A DNA stretch of 64,000 nucleotides, taken from positions 124,001 to 188,000 of the forward strand of contig NW_003546301.1 in the NCBI RefSeq assembly GCF_000090795.2. The letters run 5' to 3'. Both the position numbers and the translations under genes were made by a program. Each line of letters begins with the position of its first letter. The stretch's first letter is position 1. Origin of the DNA: Amphimedon queenslandica (taxonomy: Eukaryota; Porifera; Demospongiae; Haplosclerida; Niphatidae). The notes below the pieces were generated by a model. The model was not told where the DNA came from. It saw nothing but the letters and a program-made list of their open reading frames with translations, and made no database searches. Shown one piece after another: positions 1 through 11,481 of the stretch.

Positions 1-230
1 GTGCATGTACGTACTTCACATTGTCTTAAAGAGCAATGTTAAAAATCAACTCGAGACTGTCTTATGTTGAATTCTCCAGAACGGACACAATGGGTGAAGT
101 TATGTACAAATATATTGTAAACTTAGCTTTGAATTGTTCACATAGAACATTGCATTGCAACAGGAAGTATAAACACAAGGGTATAAATTTACATGTACAT
201 TATGTAAATATGGCCATTGGTAGTACTACC

Positions 231-621
231 TACCGTATAGACGGAAAATTTTGCGGCAATTTAATTTTGCGTTTTCAATAAATTTTGAATGTTTTTTAAT
301 TTTGCGAATTAAAATTATGCGATTTGACCACGTTGTCTTGACCACTTATACGCCACGTGTACATCAAGATCGTTGATGGATTTTGGATTTTGTAACAATT
401 GATAGCTGTGTGAGAGGGCATCATATCTACAAGGAAAACTGGGATCCTGTCATAGACGAAGTACTAGAATGTCACAAAGAAGCAAGCAACTCTCCATGAT
501 GCTAATGATACATGCCCATCGAGCCCACGTGATTTTAATTTTACAGTCTTTAATTATGCATTTATTTTTAAAACTCAAAGCGCATAATTAAATTCCCGCA
601 AAATTTTTCATCTATACGGTA
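231..621. mobile_element. Non-autonomous inverted-repeat DNA element (TACCGTATAG family) with HIRAN-like fragment
   Basis: The ends are inverted copies: TACCGTATAGACGGAAAATT at the left and its near-exact complement (AATTTTTCATCTATACGGTA) at the right, about 25 bp each. The interior encodes no transposase. At 392-499 one forward frame reads as a short protein piece with the motif SCVRGHHIYK, then W-D-P, and stops; this resembles the start of HIRAN-like domains common in cnidarian and sponge proteins (recognised from memory, not searched). The element is therefore a MITE-like passenger that seems to carry a captured coding fragment. Boundaries are good to a few bases; the target duplication may be just TA. 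Confidence 0.75.
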
Positions 622-1629
622 CATGTATTCTAATGTAATTTTCATCACCTTTCCAAGATATTGCTGGATGTGCTAAATGTGTATAAAATATCTCGACCCA
701 CCCTTTCCAATCCTTTTCATTTTATGATACTACAGTTCCGATTCTTTTCTTTGGGGTTACAATACATTGTGGCCTCTAACCTCTATATAGTGGAGAATTC
801 GGTAAAAGACAGTTTGACAAAAGTGTGAGGTTTTTTGTAGTACATGTAAGTAGTACTCTTCGCCTTATAGTTCTGCTAAGTGGTATGCGTAGTTATTCAG
901 CAGAATTTGACACTTTAATTACTTCATTAATGTTGTTTGTTTTTAGTTATGTTTATTATTGTACAATATAGATTCTGGAAAGCTCTCAAACACTACTTCA
1001 TGTCCTCAAGAAAGAGACATCTACATTGAAAGATAAAACTGCACCACCAGGTGGTACATCTACTGTCAGTAATCCTAAACACCCTCATGCTAATACAACT
1101 TAAAAATTTTGTTTTAATAATAATTTTTATAAATATGGTATAATTAAAGTGCATATAACCATCACTGTCATGGTCATAACTGCATCATGGATAGTTTAGT
1201 AGAGTTACAAAGCAGAGGTTGTAATAATAATAGTAAAGACAAGATAGTATAGTTAGTAGAGATGAATTCTATTATTAAAAAAATATTTATAATAATGCTT
1301 TTACTGCAATTGCATTGCCTATTAAGCCGCACCTTTTTAGGGGTGTGACCATTGACTATGCTGATCTTGAATCCTCATCATGGATTTTGATATGCCTTCC
1401 TTGGAGGAACCTACTGGGCCTAAATTTGTTGGAATACAGTTCTGTCAAGAATGGTAAGAAATGAACAGTGAATAGTAATCTATGCGGGTGTTGACCTTAC
1501 TAGTGTGATTAATTTTGACAGTATGACAATTTTATTTCTTTTGGTGTAGAGCAAAATGTTGTGCCTCTTAAGCAAGAAAAATTAATTCATAGCATAGGTT
1601 TAACTGATCAAAAATATCTGTAATAGTAC

Positions 1630-1667
<38 letters not shown>

Positions 1668-2322
1668 TATTAATAATAGTCGAACCAAATATAATAGTTG
1701 GTTGTGTTATAGTAATAACATGTTGTATCCTAAGGAAGATAAAGAGAGGAAAGTGTTACTACATGCAGTAAGGCTAAAATTAAGTGATAATACTCTTCCT
1801 TTAACCTTTAGTGCCGTAACTGTGAGTACTCACAGCCAGCAGGAGATAGTTGTATATATGTCAATAAAATAACTCATGAAGTAGAGTTAGTTTCGGAAGA
1901 TTTAAATTGTAATTACACACTTATTTTTAGTGAACTTACACAAATAATAGCAGATGTATCTCAAGACCCTACACTACCAAGAACAAAGGATCATCCATGT
2001 CCCAAGTAACTACAATGTCAATGTTTAATATTGAAAATTAATGTAAATACAGATGTGATCATCGTGATGCTGTTTTCTTTCAATCACAGTCAAAAAAGGC
2101 TGAAGTATGTAATTAAGGGTTTAATTGCCTTCACATTTATGGTTCAATACAGGAAGAAATGAAATTATATTATGTATGTTGTTCAGAAGGTTGTGGTCAC
2201 AGATGGACTGAATAAAGATTATATAAAAAACTACAGCACAAACAGTACACAATAAGAACTAGAATTATTTTGAGATAATAATCATTATAGTTAATCTGTG
2301 TTCAAAAAATAAAAAAAGCATT
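622..2322. other. Gene-free stretch
   Basis: I find no convincing coding exon here. The sequence is AT-rich with short broken frames on both strands and a simple (AAT)n tract near 1628-1663. It could hold regulatory sequence or UTR of the SRCR gene that ends at 2323 on the minus strand, but nothing identifies it. Confidence 0.5.
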
Positions 2323-2929
2323 TTATGCTGCTGCTCCTCCACCCACACAGAAATCGTTTCTCCATAGACAAGCTCCAAGGAGAATCAATACACCAACAAC
2401 AGCAACTAAGCATATCACAATAGCTGCAATGATACCAGCTTCTTGTCCAACTGAGCCAGTTGCACCGAGGGACGTCTGACAGTCTACCCCAGCTATACCA
2501 GTGCGGCAAGTGTCCTGTTTGCTACAAGTAGAGAAATTAATAATAATGTAATGTATATATTACAATAAGTGGCACTACTACAGCACAGGGCACTACCTTA
2601 ATGATAATCATTGCTTACCTATACTGGCAATTTAAGAGGCTAGTTTCTTGTCCATTGCAGACTACATTTGCTATAACAATTGACAAATTACCAATTCCAT
2701 GATTTGACGTTTCTACGGACCCATAACCAGCATAGCCAAGGCTGGAACAGACAACCCCAGCATCAACCGAACTAAATCCATCACCGCAGACTTGGCCCCA
2801 CTTGTTGTGCAGGAAGACTTCTACCCTTCCAACTCGTGTGTCATAACTTCCATCACTATTTACCAAACGCAAATCACTAGAAGCAAAGACAAGAGAAACC
2901 AAGGACAGCAAAATCACAGCTCGAGACAT
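2323..2929 (-). CDS. Single-domain SRCR membrane protein
   Basis: Two exons (2619-2929 and 2323-2521, joined in phase across a GT-AG intron) give 169 residues. The product has a hydrophobic signal peptide (residues 1-17, ending near FASSDL), one complete scavenger receptor cysteine-rich domain (about 20-120; blocks GRVEVF, WGQVCGDGF, VVCSSLGY, LLNCQY, AGVDC), then a transmembrane helix (about 138-160, rich in I, V, L, A) and a short cytoplasmic tail ending in Gly/Ala. It is therefore a small type I cell-surface receptor. Sponges and other invertebrates have expanded SRCR families used in cell adhesion or recognition; the ligand here is unknown. The start is the ATG at 2929; an upstream in-frame TTG is ignored. 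It is the first gene of the minus-strand cluster and is not close to the next start. Confidence 0.85.
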
Positions 2930-3085
2930 TTCCAAGTTTCACAGAATCACAGTGCAAACGGCAAAGAGCAGTTCCGGAAGCTGCGCGCATGCGCACAAAT
3001 TTTTCAGGGCCAGGGCTGCACACATGAAATCACGTTGCCAAAAATCTCATCAATAAAATTAAAAGTTAATAATAATTAATAATAA

Positions 3086-3108
3086 CAAGAGTGAATAACT
3101 CACTCTTG
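3086..3108. repeat. 23-bp palindrome with CAAGAGT ends
   Basis: The sequence CAAGAGTGA..TCACTCTTG is almost a perfect palindrome and has the same outer bases as the 28-bp palindromes near 29.3 and 47.0 kb and the large foldback at 52-53 kb. The flanks (AATAATAA and ATGATGAT) match only partly, so a target duplication is not clear. It lies just downstream of the RBFOX stop codon and could alternatively act as a hairpin in its 3' UTR. Confidence 0.5.
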
Positions 3109-3148
3109 ATGATGATGATAATAATAATAATAATACTAATAACTGAAA

Positions 3149-6100
3149 TTAATAAGGTGCATAACGATAGTCGTGTGATTGACTTGATGCTTTTGTCGCC
3201 TAAACAAAAAAGAAATAGATTTGGAGAATGATGATGATTATCTTGATGTTAAGTACATGTCAGTGTAAATGCAGTATTGAGTATTCAAAAGATTTTCCAG
3301 TATTAGAATCAGATACAGTACCATATCATTTCGTGCTGGATTTCAGTTACAGGTATCATAAATAAAAGCCAAGGAGTACTATACTTTGACATACTTTAAC
3401 AGCTTCATAAATGAGTAGCACCCATGCAGGCATAGCTGGGGATTTATTAGGCCCCATATAATTGTACATGTACATGCAACACACTGTTACTTTACTTACT
3501 CCACTGTATCCTCCAGAATAATTGTAACTTTGGTTAGACTGGGACCACTGTGATCTAAAAAATTAAAATTAATAGTAGACTTTATACACAGATAGGAGTA
3601 AAAATATTTAGAAAAATTTGAGCAAACTAGATGCATAAAATATCTTTCTTCCTCTCATGCATCTAATGATGAACCAATAATGGCTTTAATGACAGAATTA
3701 AACAAAGAGTTGCAAAGACACAAAGCAATCAAAAGATAATAGATACTAACCACTGCTTTCTTAAACATAACATCATACACATCATTGTAATGCAGGACAC
3801 ACCACACAAATGTATAGTAAAATATTTCTAATGCCAATAAGTGCCTCTGCCTGTATACATATAAATGTCTAGAGAGCATTTAAGATTGACAATAAAAGCC
3901 CATGCTTGTTTAAAGGCTTTATCATGCCATTTTGACCATGTGGTTATGCTACAGGCAGGTGACAGAGAGCCTGAGACTTCAACTAAGAACTAAGAAGGAA
4001 GGTCATAGTAATAGTCTTCACCAAGAAATTTTCGTTCATAACACCTATCCTCATATACGTGTAAATGGCAATAAGCTGGCAGTTCTCTCACATGTGCAAT
4101 TGCTATGGTACATACTGATGTGACACAACCCAATGGGAAAAACATGCTATTGTGGTCCTAACTACATGTAAAATATACCATAAAATGTAAGTAAATGTGT
4201 TGAATGAACTTAAGCACACAAAAATGGTACTATAAATCTACTTGCATTGTAACAAGAAGCAAGCAAAATACACATTAAATGTAAAACATTTGTGAAGTTC
4301 TACATTTATATAATGATATACATGTAGTTCTTACTGGAGATGGTGTGGTTGAGGTGGAGGTCCATAGTTTTGAAAGTTATAGCCTCCATGAGTATAGTCC
4401 TACATCACATAAAATAACTTTAAAAAATAAAAAACGACTCCTACATACTCCAATACATCACATAAAGTAACTCCTACACACGCAAACCAGAATTTAGGTA
4501 ATGGCATAATACACATGTAATTTTGATAAACATACCAAATAAAATACCAGTAAAGCACAGAAGCTATGATGGCTATAAATTTAGCCCAAAATCAATTATG
4601 CATATTTAATTTTTGCAAATTTACACAGTCTGTCATCTTGTACTGCTAATAGGATTAAACTTTTGTCAATTCTCCATGCATTTTGAGTACCGTATAGCCA
4701 AAAAATTTCATGAAGAATAAATTTTTGTATTTTTGTGATACTGTTTGCATCACAAAAAATTAAACCCCCCGAAAATTAATATTAATTGGAGGCGTGGTTA
4801 ACCACGCCTTACTAATAAACATGCCCTCGTGTCAAGTCGTGTTCTTGGTCAAGCTGATGTCTTTGTTACTCTGTATTGCTATTTTAGCCTTTTTAGGCAT
4901 ACTGCCTAGGTCAAAGATGATGATCTTCCCCATCACTGGTGTCCACACTGATTTGTAGACATGGTGCCCCTTGACACAAGATTCCGTCTCAAACATTGAA
5001 TCTGCCATGTTTTAATTAAATAAAGCGTGGTCATTATTATTATTAAAATAAAATCACGAAAATATTTATCACGGAATTTAAAATTTCTCCATAAATTTCA
5101 TTATTCACGAAATTTTAAGCCTCGAAAATTTTTGGCTATACGGTATCTTAAAATTTATAGCTGTCAAAAAAAGCTACATGATGATGATACATGTACATGC
5201 ATAACCTTATGCTCATTCCTAATGTTTAAAAATATTGTTCTAATCAAGTAATTACACACTCACTTGATAACCTTGCTGTTGATGCTGTGGCTGATACCTA
5301 ATAAGTATGTAATTACATAATACTTGAGAATTTACAAAATAATGCATGAAGTTAATATGTACACAAAGTCACAAACAAAACATATTTACAAGATACTTTG
5401 CAACATAAAATGAAGTACATGTGCATGCATGTAGTATACTACCAAATAATTTCCAGTTGCTTGTTGTAAAGATTGAGCTGAAATATGCATGTGATGCTGA
5501 GGTACATGTACCTTTGTATAAATTAATAAAATAGAAACATCCTGAAAGCAATTATGCAATTAAATTAAATACAGCACCAGCAGGAAGAATCAATAAGAAC
5601 AGGTAAATTATTTATACCTTATTAATACTTGCCACAATTAAGTGTTAAGCTGAAATTTTAAAATTAACACTAATATTCAGACAATTTGAAGAATTACAAT
5701 ACAACAAAATGATACTGACACTAGCAAAAATATTATAACTGTTTATGCTCTTATGCAGCATCACAATGAGTTATTGACATTGTTCTCATACTTAAAGTAA
5801 CCACACAAACACACATTTGATTGACACTTACCCATATCCTCCCTGATACTGAGAGTCACCACCACTCCTGTATCCACCACGGCCACTATTATGATACTGG
5901 TAAGAAGCATATTGATAATTACCACCATAAGGGCCACCACTCCTGGACCATGAAGATGATGATGGTGAACCAATGTTTTGAGATGATGGCCATGGGCCAC
6001 GTACATCTATCAATGGTATTAATTCTTATACATGTATACTAATTTGCAATACTGTATAACGCTTTAATTTGGCGGAGTTTTATTTTGGCGATTGGTGGTT

Positions 6101-7243
6101 TGCAAGCAGAATCGCCAATATTAAAACCGCCAATCATTTAATGCACATGCTCAGTAATGCATGTGTACACAAAAACCGCCAAATTAAAAACCGCCAATTA
6201 CAATTTTACAGCAAAATCGCCAAAATAAAGCACCACCAAAATAAAGCGTTATACGGTATTGACACCCTTGTCAAAGAAGGAATTATGAATTTAATTTGAG
6301 GGGCCAAGAAACCATCTCCTTAAATGTTTGCAAACATTTGTAAGCTACTAGTACAATCATCAGGTTAGCTTACTTTTACTCTTAGGTGGTCCAGTACGTG
6401 GGGTTGCTTCATTAATCTATATAAACATAACTAACAAAAGCATTGGAATGTGCTTTACCTCAATCTTTCGGCCATCAACAACTTTGCCATTAAGTTCCTC
6501 TTTGGCCCTTTTCGCGCCATCAATGTCAGCTAAAGTAATAAAACCAAATCCCTTTGATCCACGATCATTAAAAATGATTTCAACATCAACTATTTCACCA
6601 TAACCCTGAAAATGACATGTGAAAAAAGAATTCAAAAACAAATTTGAAAAATAGAAGCTTATACTCACAGAAAACAGTTGCCTTAAGTCGGCTTCTCTGT
6701 ATTTGAATGGTATATTACTTATATGAAGTCTTTTTGGTGCTACAGGCAGCTTTGAATTATTAGAGGATTGCTCTGGTGTATACGATGTTCGATAAAATTG
6801 ATCAACTGACGGAGACGGATTTGAAGTATTTGAGTAGTTAGATGGCACAGTATTAGTAAATGAAGAGGAAGATACTGGTTCTGATGATGTAACCTGTTCG
6901 TTATGATGTGATGATGCTGTGTCTGACTGCGTAGTTATGTTCGTGCTCACTGATGGCTGCCTGTACATAGATTGTGATGAATAGTTTGAAGTATTGCAAG
7001 ATTCTGAAAGGTGCTGACGAGAGTAGTGCTAAAACATAAAGAAAAGACACGCAGCATGAAGGTGACTAATTTATTCCTGGTTGAAACACATGATAATTCA
7101 TGACAAATACTTACCTGTGATTGCAGATGAGATTCTAAACTAGACAACTGTGATGAGGAATCTTCCATACTATCATTTAACTTACCAGAAGCATTATCCA
7201 CTGCGCCTTTAACAACTTGTGGGATGTCTCCAAGTGCCGCCAT
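3149..7243 (-). CDS. RBFOX: RBFOX-like RNA-binding splicing factor
   Basis: Nine exons (7115-7243, 6669-7028, 6459-6605, 6374-6416, 5832-6006, 5264-5297, 4335-4399, 3500-3554, 3149-3199) splice in phase to 352 residues. A Ser/Thr/Gln-rich N-terminus precedes one RRM (about residues 140-215). The RRM begins KRLHISNIPFKYREADLRQL and includes VDVEIIFNDRGSKGFGFIT, the RNP1 block and DVEIIF segment typical of Fox-1 proteins, which bind UGCAUG in pre-mRNA and control alternative splicing in the nucleus. The C-terminal half is low-complexity, rich in Gly, Tyr, Gln and Ser, like RBFOX tails that self-associate. In animals this family is noted for tissue-specific splicing. Two inverted-repeat elements (4688-5145, 6050-6258) sit in introns. 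A possible extra exon near 5440-5475 has AG and GT borders but breaks the phase. ELAC2 ends only 103 bp upstream on the same strand. Confidence 0.88.
4688..5145. mobile_element. Inverted-repeat DNA element with HIRAN-like fragment
   Basis: The ends TACCGTATAGCCAAAAAATT and its complement (ATTTTTGGCTATACGGTA at the right) form inverted repeats of about 22 bp. On the minus strand, from an ATG at 5008 to about 4889, an open stretch contains ESCVKGHHVYKSVWTPVMGK, close to the peptide in the 231-621 element. No transposase is present. The element lies in an intron of the RBFOX-like gene. It looks like a MITE that carries a truncated coding fragment; an internal palindrome (GGCGTGGTTAACCACGCC) sits near 4790. 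Confidence 0.75.
6050..6258. mobile_element. Short inverted-repeat DNA element (TACYGTATAACGC)
   Basis: Left end TACTGTATAACGCTTTAATT and right end AATAAAGCGTTATACGGTA are inverted copies. The interior alternates blocks of TTTGGCGG and CCGCCAAA, so the whole element can fold into a hairpin. It is in an RBFOX intron and carries no gene. The 63.4-63.9 kb element shares its TTGGCGG blocks. Confidence 0.8.
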
Positions 7244-7346
7244 TTTGAAATAACGAAGCTCACGTGCGCATAACTTCCATAACAACCTTTACGCATGCGC
7301 AGTGCATTTTAGATTACACATAAAATTTAATTATTATGTCAATACA

Positions 7347-9485
7347 TTATTTTATTTTAGAAATAGTAGAAGAAACATCACTAAGTTTATCAAGTTCATC
7401 CATATCAATGGTCATGAAATCATATGCTACAGCAACATTTGATGGTAAATCCTCAAATAGGTGCAACGAAAAACAGCTATGATCATGATGTCGCATATGA
7501 TTATGATAGCGTTGACTAAAATGAGTAAGCATCAGAAATGCTGCATTCATGTGACGAGCTACTTGAATTGCCTCAGATTTAGTTGAATGAAGCCTAGCAA
7601 CTGCATTAGCTTGCAAACTATCATCAAACGTTGCTTCATGAATCAGAAGAGACGCATCTTTTCCTGCTCTAACAAGGTCACGACAAGGTCTTGTGTCTCC
7701 TGAGTAAACTAGCTTCCATTTGTTTTTGTAATAAAGAATGATACCATGTGAATGTGTAGGATGACAAACAGGAACAAATTCCATTTTAAGATGCAAGGAA
7801 GGAAGAGATATTTCCTTCTTATCTACAGCAATAAAACGAAACTTCAGGCTGCTAAATTTACTACTGTAGTTCAGCAACCAATCAGATAAGTGTCTGGGTC
7901 CAACTACTAACACACTGTCATCATTAATACTGCTACCACTTAACTTTTGTATCTTTTGCAAAATACCAGTAACACCGAGATGATGATCATTGTGCATGTG
8001 GGACACAAATATACATTTGAGATTGCGCAGAACCTCATCAGCTAAAGTAGAACCAAAACACATGTAAAGTTGACTAAGTGTGCCTTCACCTGCATCTAAA
8101 AGCATGAATGCACCAGATGGCAAATGCAATAAAATAGAACTCACATTACGTGTGATTGACAAATTTGAAGCCCCAGTTCCCAGAAAGGTAATTTTTGTAC
8201 GAGACGAATTGAATAATTTCTTGGTCAACTTTTCATGATATTCCATTAGCAACTTATTTTTTAAGTTCGATAGTAGATCATTAAAGTTAGATTTTAAAAA
8301 TGGGTGTGCTTCAATAAAATCTATCAATTGATCATCTAGCATTAGATCGTTTAATACACTATCAATAGAAGAGCTGCACATTTTTGAAGAAAAGTTCTTA
8401 TCAACCCCAAATCGTGTTAACGGTCGAATATGAAATGCCATTGAGCATTGTCCAATGATCACTGGACTATCAAAAGCAGGAGACAAAGATTTCTTATGAC
8501 TTACTGTAGTTGGTAAATTGAAAATATTTGGTTCCACCAAATGAAGCAGCATACTTGAATAAAGACCAGGCTTAATAGCTATTTCTGAAGGACAGAAGTC
8601 AGGGTGCAAAAGAATATGCTGGCACTGATGAAATTGCTTCATCCACTGGTTATATAAAGTGGTTTCTAAAACAGCTTTTGGTGTAATATGAACAACAACT
8701 ACAGGTTTGAGTTGAGGAGCATTGAGGAAAGGATGAGTGGTTATATCCTTCAAAAAGCCTGGATCAGGGCATTCCAAGACTAATGCCTGTGGTCCAACTT
8801 GTTCAGGTTCCAAAACTTGATGAGGATACACAGCATTTCCATTTATAGAAGTAACAGAAACCCCATTCAATAATGCCTTAAAGTCTTGGACAGATACAAC
8901 CCCAAGTTCAATTGCTTTTTCTTTATCAGCTTTTCCTCTCAGTGTAGGCAACTGAATGACATAAGCGGCAATTGACTCTGACACAGTTTTACATAACGTA
9001 GATGGTTGGAGCTCAACAGCAGTCACATTTATGTCGTTGAATTTTAAAGTGGTAGGCTCATCAGATCTTGGAGTGAATGTTGCGTCATCGAAGTCCACGA
9101 ATGATTTTAATGAATCACGCAAGAAAGTGAAACCACAAGGGCCAGTTGCAACAGACGAGTGAGAGGATTCTGGATTCATTTTAACCAATGTAGAGAATAT
9201 TCCCCCCATGTTTTCCCATGAAGACTTTGTTAGAAAGATGTGGTTTACTGTGGAAGGTTTAATGGAATTACATGCTAAAGAAAGAAGTGCACGCTCTGGG
9301 CAATTGAATAAGTACCTTCCTGAACCAGTTGACAAACAGAGAAATGGAGAAAATTCAGACGAACCAGTTCCCAATACCAAAAGCTCACAAAAATTGCTTA
9401 TTGGAGTACATAATAGACGACATCGACCAAGAATTGTACCACAAGCACTTCTACGCCAGAGACTGAATCGGATGAGAGGGATCAT
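7347..9485 (-). CDS. ELAC2: tRNase Z, long form (zinc phosphodiesterase)
   Basis: A single uninterrupted reading frame of 712 residues. Long-form tRNase Z removes the 3' trailer from nuclear and mitochondrial pre-tRNAs. The C-terminal metallo-beta-lactamase half holds the catalytic metal site: FLGTGAS near residue 440, SHMHNDHHLG near 495 (HxHxDH), CHPTHSHG near 570, YSGDTRPC near 600, HEATF near 610 and LTHFSQRY near 655. The N-terminal half is the expected degenerate lactamase fold that lacks the metal histidines. The first 25 residues (MIPLIRFSLWRRSACGTILG) are basic and hydrophobic, consistent with a mitochondrial targeting peptide. Oddly, it is intronless while every other long gene here has many introns; animal ELAC2 genes are usually intron-rich, which hints at a retrocopy origin that replaced the parent. 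It lies between the Kelch gene (127 bp) and RBFOX (103 bp) on the same strand. Confidence 0.95.
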   Translation of the reverse strand: MIPLIRFSLWRRSACGTILGRCRLLCTPISNFCELLVLGTGSSEFSPFLCLSTGSGRYLFNCPERALLSLACNSIKPSTVNHIFLTKSSWENMGGIFSTLVKMNPESSHSSVATGPCGFTFLRDSLKSFVDFDDATFTPRSDEPTTLKFNDINVTAVELQPSTLCKTVSESIAAYVIQLPTLRGKADKEKAIELGVVSVQDFKALLNGVSVTSINGNAVYPHQVLEPEQVGPQALVLECPDPGFLKDITTHPFLNAPQLKPVVVVHITPKAVLETTLYNQWMKQFHQCQHILLHPDFCPSEIAIKPGLYSSMLLHLVEPNIFNLPTTVSHKKSLSPAFDSPVIIGQCSMAFHIRPLTRFGVDKNFSSKMCSSSIDSVLNDLMLDDQLIDFIEAHPFLKSNFNDLLSNLKNKLLMEYHEKLTKKLFNSSRTKITFLGTGASNLSITRNVSSILLHLPSGAFMLLDAGEGTLSQLYMCFGSTLADEVLRNLKCIFVSHMHNDHHLGVTGILQKIQKLSGSSINDDSVLVVGPRHLSDWLLNYSSKFSSLKFRFIAVDKKEISLPSLHLKMEFVPVCHPTHSHGIILYYKNKWKLVYSGDTRPCRDLVRAGKDASLLIHEATFDDSLQANAVARLHSTKSEAIQVARHMNAAFLMLTHFSQRYHNHMRHHDHSCFSLHLFEDLPSNVAVAYDFMTIDMDELDKLSDVSSTISKIK

Positions 9486-9612
9486 TCTTGAGAGAGACCA
9501 CGTTGTCTAACTTCAACTTGTTCAAGTTTAATATTAATTTTAACCCAGCCCATAATAAAAAATGAATAATACAAAACAAATAATTCAATGCTAATTAAAA
9601 AACTCATTAAAA

Positions 9613-11481
9613 CTAATACAAAAAAGCAGGAGCTACACCAACTCCCATTCCACTTCTTCTGATACTCATTTTAGCGACAGATGTCCATTTGTCTTTTTCA
9701 GGATCATAGCGATCAACACTATTGACTTTTGTGAGACTGTCACAGCCTCCAACCACATATAATAGTCCATCCATAACAGCAGCACCAAAACCACCTCTCT
9801 TTATAGGTAGAGAAGCAACAGAAGTCCACTCACATGTCTCAGGATTAAATTTTTGAACATGCTGCAATATTGTTGTGCCGTCATAACCACCGATAGCATA
9901 AAGACAGCCCTTCAGTGAGACTAATGCTCCAAGGCAACAAGGTGACATCATGTTAGCTATGACAACCCATATATCACTCGAAGGATCATACCTTTCCATG
10001 GTATCAAGAAGACAGTCTCCATCATGTCCACCTAAATTCATTAAAACAACAAGACAAAGGACAATATCATTGTACCTGCAGCATAAATATAATTGTCTAA
10101 AGCTGCAGCATACACAGCTCTCCTCTCAACAGTCATTGGTTGCACAAATCGCCACTGATTCTTTTTTGGGCAGTATTTTTCAACACTGTCATAATAAATA
10201 CCTACATGATGTGTAATATAACTATGCAATGTACAATTACATAATAGGAATGTACATACCTCCATTTATACCACCAATGGCATACATACAACCATGTAAC
10301 ACAGCAAGAGCAAAGCCTCTTCTCGGTTGATTCATTGGTGCCATACTTCTCCAGGAGTCTGTCATCGGATCGTAACGATCAACGCTAGATAATGCTTTAG
10401 TGTCTGTAGCTGAAAAACCACCAACGGCGTATAAATACCCACCACATGTCGCAACTCGTAATCCAGACCGTCTTTGATTTAGTGAAGCAACTTGTCTCCA
10501 TTCATTACGCTCGGCATCATAACACTCACAAATATCTAAGTATGGGTCATCTAAAACGGGTGGCCCAGATCCTCCAATCGAAAAGAGATACTCCAGACCA
10601 GGACACTGCCTAGGAGTTGTGTTCACACTTCTATTTTTCGCACTCCGTGTATCTCTCATATAATTCTTCTGTAAATGAAAGTCCATAGCTTCAATTAGGA
10701 GACCACGCCCATCAAAACTATCCATTACAAGCGGTTCACTCTGTACTTCTCGGCTTAGAAAAGCAGCAGACATTAGTGGCATCCTTACATTCTTTAGCAG
10801 TATGCCAACATGATCTTTTCGATTGTCAAGGTCATGCTTGATCCACGTAATGACAGCTTCATATATTTGTTCTTCCCCTCGAACATTTAAGTGACTATCA
10901 GAAGTAATATTAATTAATTCTTCAAGTGTCAGCTCAAGAAACTCTTCATGAAGAGCCACTTCAGGAAAGCGTTGCTGAACAAATACATTACACTTCTTCC
11001 AGAGGCGGTAACAGCTATGAGTGTCAGCAAACTTGCAAAAACCAAGACAATTAGAAGGATGAAGTTGGGCAATGAGAAAATTGCAGCAAGCTTCTTGGAC
11101 ACCATTCATTTGAAATAAACTGGCAGCTTGTAACAAGTGGAGAACATTGCTGAGATTAATGGTGAGAACTGATGAATAGCAGAAATCCAATAGGCTTTTA
11201 ACAGCATCTGGGTCAAATTCTTTAATAGTAACTTCTCCCGTTACACTTTCCTTCATATCACCTGAAAACATGGCACGAAAATATAAAGAGCAAGAAGCAA
11301 GGACAACTTTATGTGCTCTATAAGTATGACAACCAACCTATAAATACATTAAGTACTAGCATCAATGAGCAATTACTTAGTGACATACTTTAATAATAAC
11401 GTCACATAGCAAACCTTCTTCTCTCATACTCCAAAGGGAGGAAAATGCAGCTGAAGTAAAGTCTTCTGGTTCATAAATGAA
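9613..11481 (-). CDS. BTB-BACK-Kelch (KLHL family) protein, 5' exon not found
   Basis: Four exons are visible: 11389-11481, 10260-11337, 10076-10201 and 9613-10031, all in phase. The BTB domain starts at LCDVIIK and continues GCHTYRAHKVVLASCSLYF; the BACK domain includes QLHPSNCLGFCKFADTH. Then come six Kelch blades, with repeated units such as YAVGG and SSVDRYDPMTDSWRSM; the last blade ends at GMGVGV just before the stop. Such proteins are substrate adaptors of Cullin-3 ubiquitin ligases: BTB and BACK bind Cul3 and the propeller binds the target. The first visible exon opens with an acceptor, so the start codon is probably in an upstream exon I could not place (an internal Met at SMREEG could also serve). 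The closest human paralogue cannot be fixed by eye (KLHL18/20/8-like). Confidence 0.88.

Noticed and set aside
5440-5475. Extra RBFOX exon between exons 5 and 6
   Set aside because: Borders are plausible but the 35-nt piece breaks phase; kept only as a possible alternative exon.
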